Origin: CAAGNP01 sp045595965
Lineage (GTDB): Bacteria; Bacteroidota; Bacteroidia; Bacteroidales; UBA932
Assembly: GCA_045595965.1 (NCBI GenBank)
Contig: JAZOBN010000008.1
Coordinates: forward strand, 113,371-177,370
Reading direction: 5' to 3'
DNA length: 64,000 bases
Below, piece after piece: positions 47,123 to 55,482 of this stretch. Numbering within the stretch: the stretch's first letter is position 1; the number at the start of each line of letters is the position of its first letter. Position numbers and translations under genes: made by a program. The notes beneath the pieces were generated by a model that saw nothing but the letters and a program-made list of their open reading frames with translations, made no database searches and was not told the DNA's origin.

Positions 47123-48874
47123 ATGAAAACCACCGGAAAAGTAACAGGTATCATCTCCAACCTTGTCACAGTGACTGTAGATGGACCTGTCGCTCAAAAT
47201 GAGATCTGCTTCATCAAGTTGGGTGATGTAAAACTTATGGCAGAGGTCATCAAAGTTACCGGCAAATCGGCTTCCGTACAGGTATATGAAAGCACAAGAG
47301 GTTTGAAAAATGGCGATACAGTAGAGTTTGCAGGGCACATGCTCGAGGTAACCCTCGGTCCTGGCCTTTTGTCAAGCAACTACGACGGTCTTCAGAACAA
47401 CCTTGCTACAATGGAGGGGGTATTCCTTCAGAGAGGTGAATACACACTCCCTATCGATACCGAAAAAGAGTGGGAATTCACACCTCAGGCAAAAGAGGGT
47501 GATGTGGTGATAGCTGCCGATTGGCTGGGAGAAGTTAAGGAAGGCTGGCTTCCCCATAAAATCATGGTTCCATTCTCTTTCAAAGGGAATTATACTGTAA
47601 AATCAATCGTAAAAGGGGGAACATACAAGGCAAGCGATACCATTGCTGTTCTTGTTGACCAGAACGGCGAAGAACGCCCTGTCACAATGCTTCAGAAATG
47701 GGCTGTAAAGGTTCCTATCACAAACTACAAAGAGAAACCAAGACCATTCAAAGTGATGGAGACCGGTGTCCGCTGTATTGATACCTTCAACCCTATCGCA
47801 GAAGGTGGGACAGGTTTCATCCCCGGACCTTTCGGTTGTGGCAAGACAGTTCTTCAGCATGCCATTGCAAAACAGGGCGAAGCTGACGTTATTGTTATGG
47901 CTGCCTGCGGTGAACGTGCAAATGAGGTTGTGGAGATCTTCACAGAGTTCCCTGAACTTATCGACCCCCATACAGGCCGTTCACTGATGGAGAGAACCAC
48001 TATCATCTGTAACACCTCAAACATGCCTGTTGCTGCCCGCGAAGCTTCTGTTTACACAGCAATGACCATCTGCGAATACTATCGCGCAATGGGTTTGAAA
48101 GTTCTTCTTCTTGCAGACTCCACTTCACGATGGGCACAGGCACTTAGAGAGATGAGTAACCGTATGGAGGAGCTTCCCGGTGCAGATGCGTTCCCTGTTG
48201 ACCTTTCATCTACCATCTCCAACTTCTATGCAAGAGCCGGTGCTGTTGTCCTGAACAATGGTCAGATCGGTGCTGTAACCTTCCTGGGTACAGTATCCCC
48301 TGCCGGAGGTAACTTGAAAGAGCCCGTTACCGAGTCAACAAAAAAAGCGGCAAGATGCTTCTATGCACTCAATCAGAACCGTGCAGACAAGAAGAGATAT
48401 CCTGCTGTTGACCCTATCGACTCTTACTCAAAGTACCTTGATTACCCTGAGATTATCCAATACATGAGTGAACATATTTCACCTGACTGGGTAGAAAAAG
48501 TTCACAAAGCAAAAAATATCGTCCTCAGAGGTAAAGAGGCGTACGAGCAGATCAACATCCTCGGTGATGACGGTGTTCCAATCTCTTATCACGAAATCTA
48601 TTGGAAGTCAGAGCTTATTGACTTTGTTATCCTGCAGCAGGATGCATTTGACAAGATCGACGCATCATGTCCTATCGAAAGACAGGAATATATGCTCTCT
48701 CTTGTATTGCAGGTATGCGATGCACAACGCGAATTCGAGACATTTGAAGAGTGTTCTACATACTATAAAGGGTTGATCAACCTCTTCAAACAGATGAACT
48801 ACTCAGAATTCAAGAGTGCTGAATTTGAAAAATATCTTCAACAGATTAAAAACACCGTAAGCTATGACAAATAA
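47123..48874 (+). CDS. atpA: V-type ATP synthase catalytic subunit A
   Basis: 583 aa. It carries the catalytic P-loop GPFGCGKT (about residue 235), the non-homologous region characteristic of A subunits, LLLADSTSRWAQALREMS and PAGGNLKEPVTEST. It hydrolyses or makes ATP at the A/B interface. The stop lies 11 bp inside subunit B. Confidence 0.96.
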   Translation: MKTTGKVTGIISNLVTVTVDGPVAQNEICFIKLGDVKLMAEVIKVTGKSASVQVYESTRGLKNGDTVEFAGHMLEVTLGPGLLSSNYDGLQNNLATMEGVFLQRGEYTLPIDTEKEWEFTPQAKEGDVVIAADWLGEVKEGWLPHKIMVPFSFKGNYTVKSIVKGGTYKASDTIAVLVDQNGEERPVTMLQKWAVKVPITNYKEKPRPFKVMETGVRCIDTFNPIAEGGTGFIPGPFGCGKTVLQHAIAKQGEADVIVMAACGERANEVVEIFTEFPELIDPHTGRSLMERTTIICNTSNMPVAAREASVYTAMTICEYYRAMGLKVLLLADSTSRWAQALREMSNRMEELPGADAFPVDLSSTISNFYARAGAVVLNNGQIGAVTFLGTVSPAGGNLKEPVTESTKKAARCFYALNQNRADKKRYPAVDPIDSYSKYLDYPEIIQYMSEHISPDWVEKVHKAKNIVLRGKEAYEQINILGDDGVPISYHEIYWKSELIDFVILQQDAFDKIDASCPIERQEYMLSLVLQVCDAQREFETFEECSTYYKGLINLFKQMNYSEFKSAEFEKYLQQIKNTVSYDK

Positions 48875-50189
48875 AGCATTCCAAAGGATATATACACGAC
48901 TTGAAGCCATTACAAAGGCTACTGTCACTGTTAAAGCTCAAGGGGTATCCAATGACGAACTTGCTACTGTTGACGGAAGATTGGCCCAAGTGGTAAAAAT
49001 GAAAGGTGATATGGTCACCCTTCAGGTATTCAAGGGGACAGAAAACATCCCTACAGACGCTGAGGTAATATTCTTCGGTGAAGCACCTGCCCTGAATGTA
49101 GGCGAACAGCTTGCAGGAAGATTCTTCAATGCTTATGGCGAACCTATCGACGGTGGTCCTGCAGTTGAAGGGGAGAGAAGATTCATCGGTGGCCCCTCAG
49201 TAAACCCCTACAAAAGAAAACAACCATCACAGTTGATCCCTACAGGTATTGCAGGAATCGACTTGAACAATACTATCGTATCGGGCCAGAAGATCCCATT
49301 CTTCGCCGACCCTGACCAACCTTACAACCAGGTAATGGCAATGGTGGCACTCAGAGCTGACGTTGACAAGATTATCCTTGGTGGTATGGGGCTTACAAAC
49401 GATGACTACCTCTACTTCAAGCAGATGTTTGAGAACGCAGGTGCTCTTGACAAGATCATCAGTTTTGTCAATACGACAGAGCAACCACCTGTAGAGCGTC
49501 TTCTGATCCCTGACATGGCACTTACAGCTGCCGAATACTTCGCAGTGGACAAAAATGAGAAAGTATTGGTTCTATTGACCGATATGACCCTATACGCGGA
49601 TGCCCTCTCAATCGTATCCAACCGTATGGACCAGATCCCTTCAAAAGACTCAATGCCAGGCTCACTTTATTCAGACCTTGCGAAGATCTATGAAAAGGCG
49701 GTACAACTTCCCGATGGTGGTTCCATCACCATCATCGCAGTCACCACACTGAACGACGGTGATATCACCCACGCTATCCCCGACAACACCGGATACATCA
49801 CAGAGGGGCAGTTGTATCTCCGTATGGACACAGACACAGGAAAAGTCATCATCGACCCATTCCGTTCTTTGTCCCGTCTGAAACAACTTGTTATCGGCAA
49901 ACAGACACGTGAAGACCACAGTCAGGTAATGAACACCGCTGTCCGTCTTTACGCCGATGCTGCCAATGCAAAAACAAAACTTGAAAACGGTTTTGATTTG
50001 AGTGACTACGACAACCGTTGTCTGGATTATGCCAAAGAGTACTCAAGCAGATTGCTTGCAATCGATGTAAACATTTCGATTACCGAGATGCTTGACACTG
50101 CCTGGGAATTGTTCGGCAAATACTTCACCAAGCCCGAGACCGGTCTGAAAGAGGCACTTATCGAGAAATACTGGAAAGACGCGAAATAG
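48864..50189 (+). CDS. atpB: V-type ATP synthase subunit B
   Basis: 441 aa. It lacks a P-loop, as expected of the non-catalytic B subunit. FFADPDQPYNQVMAMVALRADVD, TDMTLYADALSIVSNRMDQIPSKDSMPGSLYSDLAKIYEKA and YITEGQLYLRMDTD are B-subunit signatures. It overlaps subunit A by 11 bp and is 6 bp before subunit D. Confidence 0.96.
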   Translation: MTNKAFQRIYTRLEAITKATVTVKAQGVSNDELATVDGRLAQVVKMKGDMVTLQVFKGTENIPTDAEVIFFGEAPALNVGEQLAGRFFNAYGEPIDGGPAVEGERRFIGGPSVNPYKRKQPSQLIPTGIAGIDLNNTIVSGQKIPFFADPDQPYNQVMAMVALRADVDKIILGGMGLTNDDYLYFKQMFENAGALDKIISFVNTTEQPPVERLLIPDMALTAAEYFAVDKNEKVLVLLTDMTLYADALSIVSNRMDQIPSKDSMPGSLYSDLAKIYEKAVQLPDGGSITIIAVTTLNDGDITHAIPDNTGYITEGQLYLRMDTDTGKVIIDPFRSLSRLKQLVIGKQTREDHSQVMNTAVRLYADAANAKTKLENGFDLSDYDNRCLDYAKEYSSRLLAIDVNISITEMLDTAWELFGKYFTKPETGLKEALIEKYWKDAK

Positions 50190-50195
50190 TAAAAG

Positions 50196-50801
50196 ATGGC
50201 TATAAAATTCCAATACAACAAGACATCGTTGAACGAACTTAACAAACAGCTTAAAGTCCGTTTGCGTACATTGCCTACCCTTAAAAACAAGGAGTCGGCA
50301 CTCCGTCTTGAGGTGAAGAGGGCTAAAAAGCATTCTGAAGAGCTATTGGAGCAATTGTCATCAACACTCAAAGAATATGACTATCTCGCAGGACTTTGGA
50401 ATGAATTTGAACCCGGTCTTATATCGGTAAAAGATGTAGTCCTTGAGACTGTAAAATTTGCCGGTGTCAAGACACCTGAACTTAAAGAGGTTATCTATGA
50501 GGTCAAGGAATTTGACCTGTTCAAGAAACCCCTTTGGTACACAGACGGAGTCAAGATATTGAAAGACCTTGCACAGATTGGGATAGAGTCGGAAATCTAT
50601 ACAGAAAAAGCACGACTGCTTGATTTCTCCAGAAAGAAAACCACTCAGAAGGTAAACCTTTATGAGAAGGTGCAGATTCCGGGTTATCAAGAAGCTATCC
50701 TTAAGATAAAGAGATACATGGAAGATGAAGAGAATCTTTCAAAAGCATCTCAGAAGATTGTAAAAACAAGACATCAATTAGAAGAGGAGGAAGAGCTATG
50801 A
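50196..50801 (+). CDS. atpD: V-type ATP synthase subunit D
   Basis: 201 aa, mostly long coiled-coil helices at both ends (FQYNKTSLNELNKQLKVRLRTLPTLKNKESALRLEVKRA and the C-terminal NLSKASQKIVKTRHQLEEEEEL). This is the central-shaft subunit D. Its stop overlaps the subunit I start (ATGA). Confidence 0.9.
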   Translation: MAIKFQYNKTSLNELNKQLKVRLRTLPTLKNKESALRLEVKRAKKHSEELLEQLSSTLKEYDYLAGLWNEFEPGLISVKDVVLETVKFAGVKTPELKEVIYEVKEFDLFKKPLWYTDGVKILKDLAQIGIESEIYTEKARLLDFSRKKTTQKVNLYEKVQIPGYQEAILKIKRYMEDEENLSKASQKIVKTRHQLEEEEEL

Positions 50802-52585
50802 TAGTAAGAATGACTAAATACTCTTTTGTAGTACTCAGCCAGGAGCTTGATTCTTTCCTTGCCAAACTACAGGAACTCGGTATGATGGACATCACCCGTT
50901 CGGAGAGACCCATTGACCAGAATTCCAAAGATATGGTAGAGATCTCTTCACGCTACAAGAGTGCCATAAGCGAACTTAAGCGTGGTATGAAAGTGTATGA
51001 AAAGATCGAAGCTGTTCCGGTTGCCGTATCTGATGATCTTCTTTTACAAACCCTTGAAGAGGTCTTTGCTGCTAAAAGCGAATCTGTTGTAGCACGTGCC
51101 CAATTGATTCGTGACATCCAGGAATCTGAGGTTTGGGGAGAGTTTTCTTACGAAGATATCGCCCGCTTGAATGGAATAGGATTCCAACCCCATTTCTTTG
51201 CCGTATCAAACAAAAGATACCAGCAATCATGGGAAGAGGAGTATCCGTTACAGATTCTTAATACTACCCCCAACAAGGTATATTTTACAATTGTATCCCC
51301 TGTAGGTGAAGAGCTTGCATTCCCCATTCCGGAAGCACCATTCCCTGAAAAGCCCGCATCTGTACTAAGAGAAGAGCTGAAGGTGACAGAGGCAAAGATA
51401 GAAGAGTGCCAAAAGATACTTGCCGGATATGCTAAAGAGATAGAGCGTATCCAGCGTCTGAACAGTGCCCTTTTGAGCGAACTGGACCTCTACCTTGCAA
51501 ATGTTGCCTCAACAAAAGAGGGTGAAGATACAATATCTGTTCTTGAAGGATTTGCCCCCACCACTGAAGATGCCAGAATCTGTGAATTTCTGGAGAGCAC
51601 ATCTGCCCTCTACATCACTGAGAAGGCGACTCAAGAGGACAATCCTCCTGTAAAATTGAAAAACAACTGGTTCTCCAGGGCATTTGAGCCTATCGGCTCG
51701 CTATATGTCCTCCCCAAGTATGACGAACTTGACCTGACCCCTTTCTATGCCCCATTCTATATGCTCTTCTTCGGCTTATGTCTCGGGGATATGGGTTACG
51801 GACTAATCCTTGTACTTGCCGGACTTATCGCTGTCTGGAAGTTGCCCAAATTCAGAGGATACGGACAACTTATCATCTGGCTCGGTGTCGGCTCCATCAT
51901 CATGCCAATGCTTTCAGGTACCATATTCGGTCTGAAGCTTGCAGAGATAATCCCATCTATGCCCGACAATATCAAATCATTCTTCTTCAGCGACCTGAAG
52001 ATGTTCTGGTTTGCAATTATCTTCGGTATATTCCAGATTATCTTCGCAAAACTGCTGAGGGGGATCGACTCCTTGCGCCGTAAGATGTGGGACAACGCCT
52101 TGACCAACTTCGGTTGGGCATTGGTCATCACCTGGTGTGCATTTGCATATGCCGGGATGGAAATGGGTACCAAACTTCTCCCTCCAATGGTATCGAATGT
52201 CATTGGAGTTGCTGGTCTGGTACTTGTTCTGTTCTGCAGCAAACCTTCCAAGTTTTTCCTTCTCAGACCTTTGAAAGGTATCATATCCCTTTATGACATT
52301 ACAGGTGTATTCGGAGACGTCCTTTCATATATCAGACTGTTCGGTCTGGGAACTACAGGTGGTATCCTTGCATTGGTGATCAACTCAATCTCACTTCAAT
52401 TATCCAACATCCCAGGTATCGGATGGGTGTTGACAGTGATTATGTTGATTGTAGGTCACTTGGCAGTCATGGGGCTCTCGGTTCTCGGAGCATTTGTCCA
52501 CCCTGTCCGTCTGACCTTTGTAGAGTTCTACAAAAATGCAGAGTTTGAGGGGGGTGGAAGAGAATACAAACCACTTAAGAAATAA
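50798..52585 (+). CDS. atpI: V-type ATP synthase subunit I
   Basis: 595 aa. The N-terminal about 310 residues form the cytoplasmic coiled-coil arm, and the C-terminal half has about seven to eight membrane helices (LTPFYAPFYMLFFGLCLGDMGYGLILVLAGL, VFGDVLSYIRLFGLGTTGGIL). The arginine in SYIRLFGLG is the expected ion-translocation residue. It forms the stator half of the ion path opposite the K ring. An in-frame ATG at 50810 could be the start instead. Confidence 0.94.
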   Translation: MIVRMTKYSFVVLSQELDSFLAKLQELGMMDITRSERPIDQNSKDMVEISSRYKSAISELKRGMKVYEKIEAVPVAVSDDLLLQTLEEVFAAKSESVVARAQLIRDIQESEVWGEFSYEDIARLNGIGFQPHFFAVSNKRYQQSWEEEYPLQILNTTPNKVYFTIVSPVGEELAFPIPEAPFPEKPASVLREELKVTEAKIEECQKILAGYAKEIERIQRLNSALLSELDLYLANVASTKEGEDTISVLEGFAPTTEDARICEFLESTSALYITEKATQEDNPPVKLKNNWFSRAFEPIGSLYVLPKYDELDLTPFYAPFYMLFFGLCLGDMGYGLILVLAGLIAVWKLPKFRGYGQLIIWLGVGSIIMPMLSGTIFGLKLAEIIPSMPDNIKSFFFSDLKMFWFAIIFGIFQIIFAKLLRGIDSLRRKMWDNALTNFGWALVITWCAFAYAGMEMGTKLLPPMVSNVIGVAGLVLVLFCSKPSKFFLLRPLKGIISLYDITGVFGDVLSYIRLFGLGTTGGILALVINSISLQLSNIPGIGWVLTVIMLIVGHLAVMGLSVLGAFVHPVRLTFVEFYKNAEFEGGGREYKPLKK

Positions 52586-52622
52586 CAAACAAAAACAATA
52601 AACATTAAAAATTTTATCTATT

Positions 52623-53081
52623 ATGGAAACATTACCTCTATTTTTAGCTTATTTCGGTATGGCTGTAATGCTCGCAATGTCTTGCATCGGTAGTACAATG
52701 GGTGTAACCATCGGTGGTAACGCAACTGTTGCCGGCCTGAAGAAAAATCCTGACATGTTCGGATCTGCAATGCTACTTTGCGTTCTCCCTTCTACTCAGG
52801 GTCTATACGGCTTCGCTGGTTTCTTCCTCATGCTCAACAAATTGAAAGAGATGGCTGACGTTCTTACTCTAAACCAGTCTTTGGCTATGTGTGCAGCAGG
52901 TCTTGGTCTTGGTATCGTTGGCTGGTATTCAGCAATGAGACAGGCAAACCTTGTAGCAAATGGTATCAATGAGATTTCAAACGGACAGGATGTATTCGGT
53001 AAAACTATGATTTTGGCCGTATTCCCTGAGCTTTACGCAATCCTTGCATTTGCTTGTGCATTCTTGGCTCTACCTGCATAA
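52623..53081 (+). CDS. atpK: V-type ATP synthase membrane ring subunit K, with Na+-type binding residues
   Basis: 152 aa, four membrane helices made of two hairpins. The first hairpin contains LPSTQGLYG (L55, T58, Q59), the second RQANLVANGI (Q107) and the carboxylate in FPELYAIL (E136). In the Enterococcus hirae Na+-ATPase, Leu61, Thr64, Gln65, Gln110 and Glu139 hold the Na+ ion. All five appear to have counterparts here, which suggests a Na+-translocating ring. This alignment was done by eye. It is 37 bp after subunit I and ends the ATPase operon. Confidence 0.92.
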   Translation: METLPLFLAYFGMAVMLAMSCIGSTMGVTIGGNATVAGLKKNPDMFGSAMLLCVLPSTQGLYGFAGFFLMLNKLKEMADVLTLNQSLAMCAAGLGLGIVGWYSAMRQANLVANGINEISNGQDVFGKTMILAVFPELYAILAFACAFLALPA

Positions 53082-53090
53082 TCTGAAATT

Positions 53091-53777
53091 ATGGAGACTC
53101 AAACACTACTTCGTAAACTCGCTGCAGAGCACAACAACGGGAAGTTGTTTGAGCAGGATCCAATCATATTTCCCCGACATTTCTCCAAGCTATACAAGGA
53201 GGGAAAATCTACCCTCCAGGATGTAGAAATAGCAGCTGTTATTTCAGCACATCTAGCTTGGGGAAGGAGGGAAATGATTGTCAGAGATTGCCACAGAGCT
53301 TTCGATGAAATGAGATGGGAACCCTACCATTATATCAAAGGGGGGATCTATAGAGATGACGACATTTCACTTCATCGCACCGTCAAATGGAGTGAATTTG
53401 CCCGGATCTGCGAAAGATTGAATCATTTTTACAAGAAAAACTCCACACTGGAGATCCTCTCTCCCGATGAGATTCGGACAGAGATATACGGGCAAAAATC
53501 TGACCTGAAAGCGACCAACAAGAAGATCCACATGATGAGAAGGTGGATGGTCAGAGATGACGGTATTGTCGATTTGGGAATCTGGAAAAACACCTCACCC
53601 AGAGATCTTATCATCCCACTGGATGTCCACGTATTCAATAGTGCTGTCAAGCTGGGTATCACCAAACGTAAATCCCCGGACTACAAAGCTGCACTTGAGA
53701 TTACTGAATATCTGAGGCAAGTATTTCCGGAAGACCCTATAATTGGAGATTTTGCGCTGTTTGGATCGGACATATAG
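53091..53777 (+). CDS. TIGR02757 family protein
   Basis: 228 aa. VISAHLAWGRREMIVRDCHRAFDEM, HYIKGG and MRRWMVRDDGIVDLGIWKNTSPRDLIIPLDVHVFNSAVKLGIT match TIGR02757 (DUF2400), a conserved uncharacterised family with weak resemblance to HhH-type DNA glycosylases. No experimental function is known to me. It is 9 bp after the V-ATPase K gene and probably shares its transcript. It marks the left border of the accessory segment. Confidence 0.87.
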   Translation: METQTLLRKLAAEHNNGKLFEQDPIIFPRHFSKLYKEGKSTLQDVEIAAVISAHLAWGRREMIVRDCHRAFDEMRWEPYHYIKGGIYRDDDISLHRTVKWSEFARICERLNHFYKKNSTLEILSPDEIRTEIYGQKSDLKATNKKIHMMRRWMVRDDGIVDLGIWKNTSPRDLIIPLDVHVFNSAVKLGITKRKSPDYKAALEITEYLRQVFPEDPIIGDFALFGSDI

Positions 53778-53779
53778 TA

Positions 53780-53809
53780 TTGCATTTTGGCACGGATTTA
53801 TTACCTTTG
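53780..53809 (+). promoter_or_regulatory. Promoter of the zeta-toxin-like gene
   Basis: TTG (53780-53782) and TACCTTTG (53802-53809) are 19 nt apart, an exact Bacteroidota -33/-7 layout. The leader to ATG 53830 is 20 nt. Confidence 0.65.
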
Positions 53810-53829
53810 TAAATATAGTGTTTTGAAAT

Positions 53830-54417
53830 ATGCCTAAATTATTCATTGTTTCAGGGTGTAACGGAGCGGGGAAAACCACCGCTTCATATACCATATTACC
53901 TGAAATACTGAATTGTAAGGAGTTTGTAAATGCTGATACTATTGCCTATGGTCTCTCCCCATTTGCCCCTGAGAAAGCTGCAATTGCAGCAGGGAGGGTA
54001 ATGCTGGAAAGGGTCAAAGAGTTGCTCAGTGCCGGTCAGGATTTTGCCATTGAGACCACTCTCGCCACCCGCACCTACGTCAATCTCGTCAAAGAGGCAC
54101 AAGAGAGAGGATATGTAGTCACCCTGCTCTTTTTCTGGCTCAACATGCCGTCGCTGGCGGTAGAGAGGGTCAAATTGAGGGTAAAATCGGGTGGACACAA
54201 CGTCAGTGAAGAGAAGATCAGAAGGAGATACGATATGGGTATCTCAAATCTTTTCAAGCTGTACATTCCAATATGTGAATATTGGCTTATAATCGACAAT
54301 TCAAACTCCCCTATCCTGATAAGTGAGGGAGGTAAAGATATTGTTACTAAAATACACAACAAAACCTTATTCAACCAATTAATTAATTATGAGCGAACTA
54401 GAATCACGAGAACTTAG
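53830..54417 (+). CDS. Zeta-toxin-like P-loop ATPase/kinase
   Basis: 195 aa. The Walker A motif GCNGAGKTT spans residues 9-17, followed by EFVNADTIAYGLSPF with the conserved NAD acidic site, DFAIETTLATRTY and FFWLNMPSLAVERVKLRVKSGGHNV, all seen in the zeta-toxin-related AAA/ABC-type ATPase family. True zeta toxins phosphorylate UDP-N-acetylglucosamine, but many relatives are uncharacterised. It has its own promoter. A 51-codon ORF overlaps its last 29 bases in another frame and may be its partner. Confidence 0.75.
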   Translation: MPKLFIVSGCNGAGKTTASYTILPEILNCKEFVNADTIAYGLSPFAPEKAAIAAGRVMLERVKELLSAGQDFAIETTLATRTYVNLVKEAQERGYVVTLLFFWLNMPSLAVERVKLRVKSGGHNVSEEKIRRRYDMGISNLFKLYIPICEYWLIIDNSNSPILISEGGKDIVTKIHNKTLFNQLINYERTRITRT

Positions 54418-54544
54418 AGACAATATTGTCACAGGTCTCAATCGCACCTTCGAAAAGCTCGTTGAAGAGAAAAAGAAAGAGGGGTCGGAATTGGCTTTTG
54501 CAGAGAAAGGACAAGTCATCACTGTAAAAGCTACCGAAATCTAA
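54389..54544 (+). CDS. Small 51-aa protein overlapping the zeta-toxin-like gene
   Basis: 51 aa, starting MSELESRELRDNI and ending VITVKATEI. It is charged and probably helical, with an acidic/basic core (KLVEEKKKEG). The ATG lies 29 bases inside the upstream gene, an overlap that suggests coupled translation. It is followed 54 bases later by a hairpin terminator, so the two genes form a closed unit. An antitoxin-like role for the ATPase is an inference from the overlap; no family was recognised. Confidence 0.6.
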   Translation: MSELESRELRDNIVTGLNRTFEKLVEEKKKEGSELAFAEKGQVITVKATEI

Positions 54545-54597
54545 AATTCGCTTCACTCTGCTACGTGAACCGACAATGACCCCTTGCGGGTCACTTG

Positions 54598-54626
54598 AAA
54601 GGCAGTTCTGAATAGAGCTGCCTTTT
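54598..54626 (+). terminator. Terminator of the zeta-toxin-like unit
   Basis: An 8-bp stem AAAGGCAG (54598-54605) pairs with CTGCCTTT (54618-54625), followed by a short T run. A smaller hairpin TGACCC/GGGTCA lies just upstream at 54577-54592. Confidence 0.75.
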
Positions 54627-54792
54627 ATGTTTTTAAGGCACCAGGCGCACCCGCTGGGCTTAATACGCTGAATATCTGCTTGTTACAATTTTTAGGGTCA
54701 CAAAATTTTCTTCTCTCTTTTTTGCAATTTAAATGTAATCAGCAAGTTATAGGTGGTTTATAATTATAGATATCGGCACGGGAGTTACTAAC

Positions 54793-55032
54793 ATGTTTAT
54801 TATCAGAATAATATTACCACATACCAGTGTCCAAATTCATAATCCATCGGATATTCTATATACCTGGGAAGGGAAGCATTTATATCGGGGAAGATATGCC
54901 AATACGTCAGACATAATCTATACATTCAATGGAAAACATCTCTATAGAGGCCGTTATACTAACACAGCAGATATATTGTTAACAATTGATGGGATAATTC
55001 CTCCAATAATTCTTATAGTGTCAAATATTTGA
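54793..55032 (+). CDS. Small protein with two tandem 20-residue repeats
   Basis: 79 aa. After a hydrophobic start (MFIIRIILPHTS) come two near-identical 20-residue units, SDILYTWEGKHLYRGRYANT and SDIIYTFNGKHLYRGRYTNT, a third partial one (ADILLTIDG), and a hydrophobic end (IIPPIILIVSNI). The D-I-x-Y-T-x-x-G-K-H-x-Y-R-G pattern looks like strands of a beta-structure. I recall similar repeat strings in small uncharacterised Bacteroides proteins but know no function. No convincing promoter is seen upstream. Its stop lies inside a 16-bp palindrome (55019-55034). Confidence 0.55.
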   Translation: MFIIRIILPHTSVQIHNPSDILYTWEGKHLYRGRYANTSDIIYTFNGKHLYRGRYTNTADILLTIDGIIPPIILIVSNI

Positions 55033-55196
55033 CAAAAAACGTTGCTCTGGGGAGGATACAATTGTAATCACCACCCTATCCATAATCTCTGGATAGTGAG
55101 TTATACAGCAAAAAAATTTTATTGCTTTGTCAAATTAAATTTAGAGCAGACCAAAGCATATTTAACAGGAAAAATGGGGTGATGTATATTAAGGAT

Positions 55197-55219
55197 GAGG
55201 GGCACAAATTGTACCCCTC
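55197..55219. terminator. Hairpin, possible bidirectional terminator
   Basis: GAGGGG (55197-55202) pairs with CCCCTC (55214-55219), with ACAA/TTGT pairing inside after one mismatch. It lies 11 bp past the end of the broken gene at 55231. There is no long T run on either side, so termination is uncertain. Confidence 0.4.
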
Positions 55220-55230
55220 ACTATTTGATT

Positions 55231-55475
55231 TTAATCAATCTCCTGCTTTAAAAGCTCATAAATATAAGATGGACTTTGTGCATATAAACCACAATTAGAG
55301 TCCTGTAATTGTTGGTAAACTCTAGAGTTATAAACAACCTTTAGAGCCTCTGTAAGATTCACATTGGAACCAATAACCATGGTAAAGTATCATCTTAAAG
55401 TCCCTCCATTATTTAAGCAACAAACAATAAGATCATCTACTGCATCATCAAGCGAATTTAAAAATCACTATCCAT
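55231..55475 (-). pseudogene. Broken small gene downstream of abiEii
   Basis: On the minus strand an ATG at 55475, 7 bp after the abiEii stop, opens MDSDF and then stops. One inserted T in the T5 tract (55460-55464) restores a frame reading LNSLDDAVDDLIVCCLNNGGTLR, then an in-frame TGA (55392-55390), then YFTMVIGSNVNLTEALKVVYNSR and on to a stop at 55231, ending GLYAQSPSYIYELLKQEID. The last 49 codons from ATG 55380 are intact. The YNS..Y..L....GLY..S..YIYELL pattern recalls small proteins that accompany DUF3990/DUF3791 genes, from memory only. One frameshift and one stop indicate decay. Confidence 0.55.
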
Positions 55476-55482
55476 AAAAATG

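Noticed and set aside
53830..54417. Calling the gene a proven UDP-GlcNAc kinase zeta toxin
   Set aside because: Only the P-loop and general family motifs are visible. Many relatives are uncharacterised ATPases, so the name is kept as zeta-toxin-like.
54793..55032. DNA-level tandem repeat or CRISPR-like array
   Set aside because: There are only two full units of 60 bp without unique spacers, and they are in frame. This is a protein repeat, not a CRISPR.
55019..55034. 16-bp palindrome TGTCAAATATTTGACA at the end of the repeat-protein gene
   Set aside because: As RNA it can form only a 6-bp A/T-rich stem and it is followed by A, not T, on the plus strand. A terminator is unlikely, and no adjacent promoter suggests an operator.
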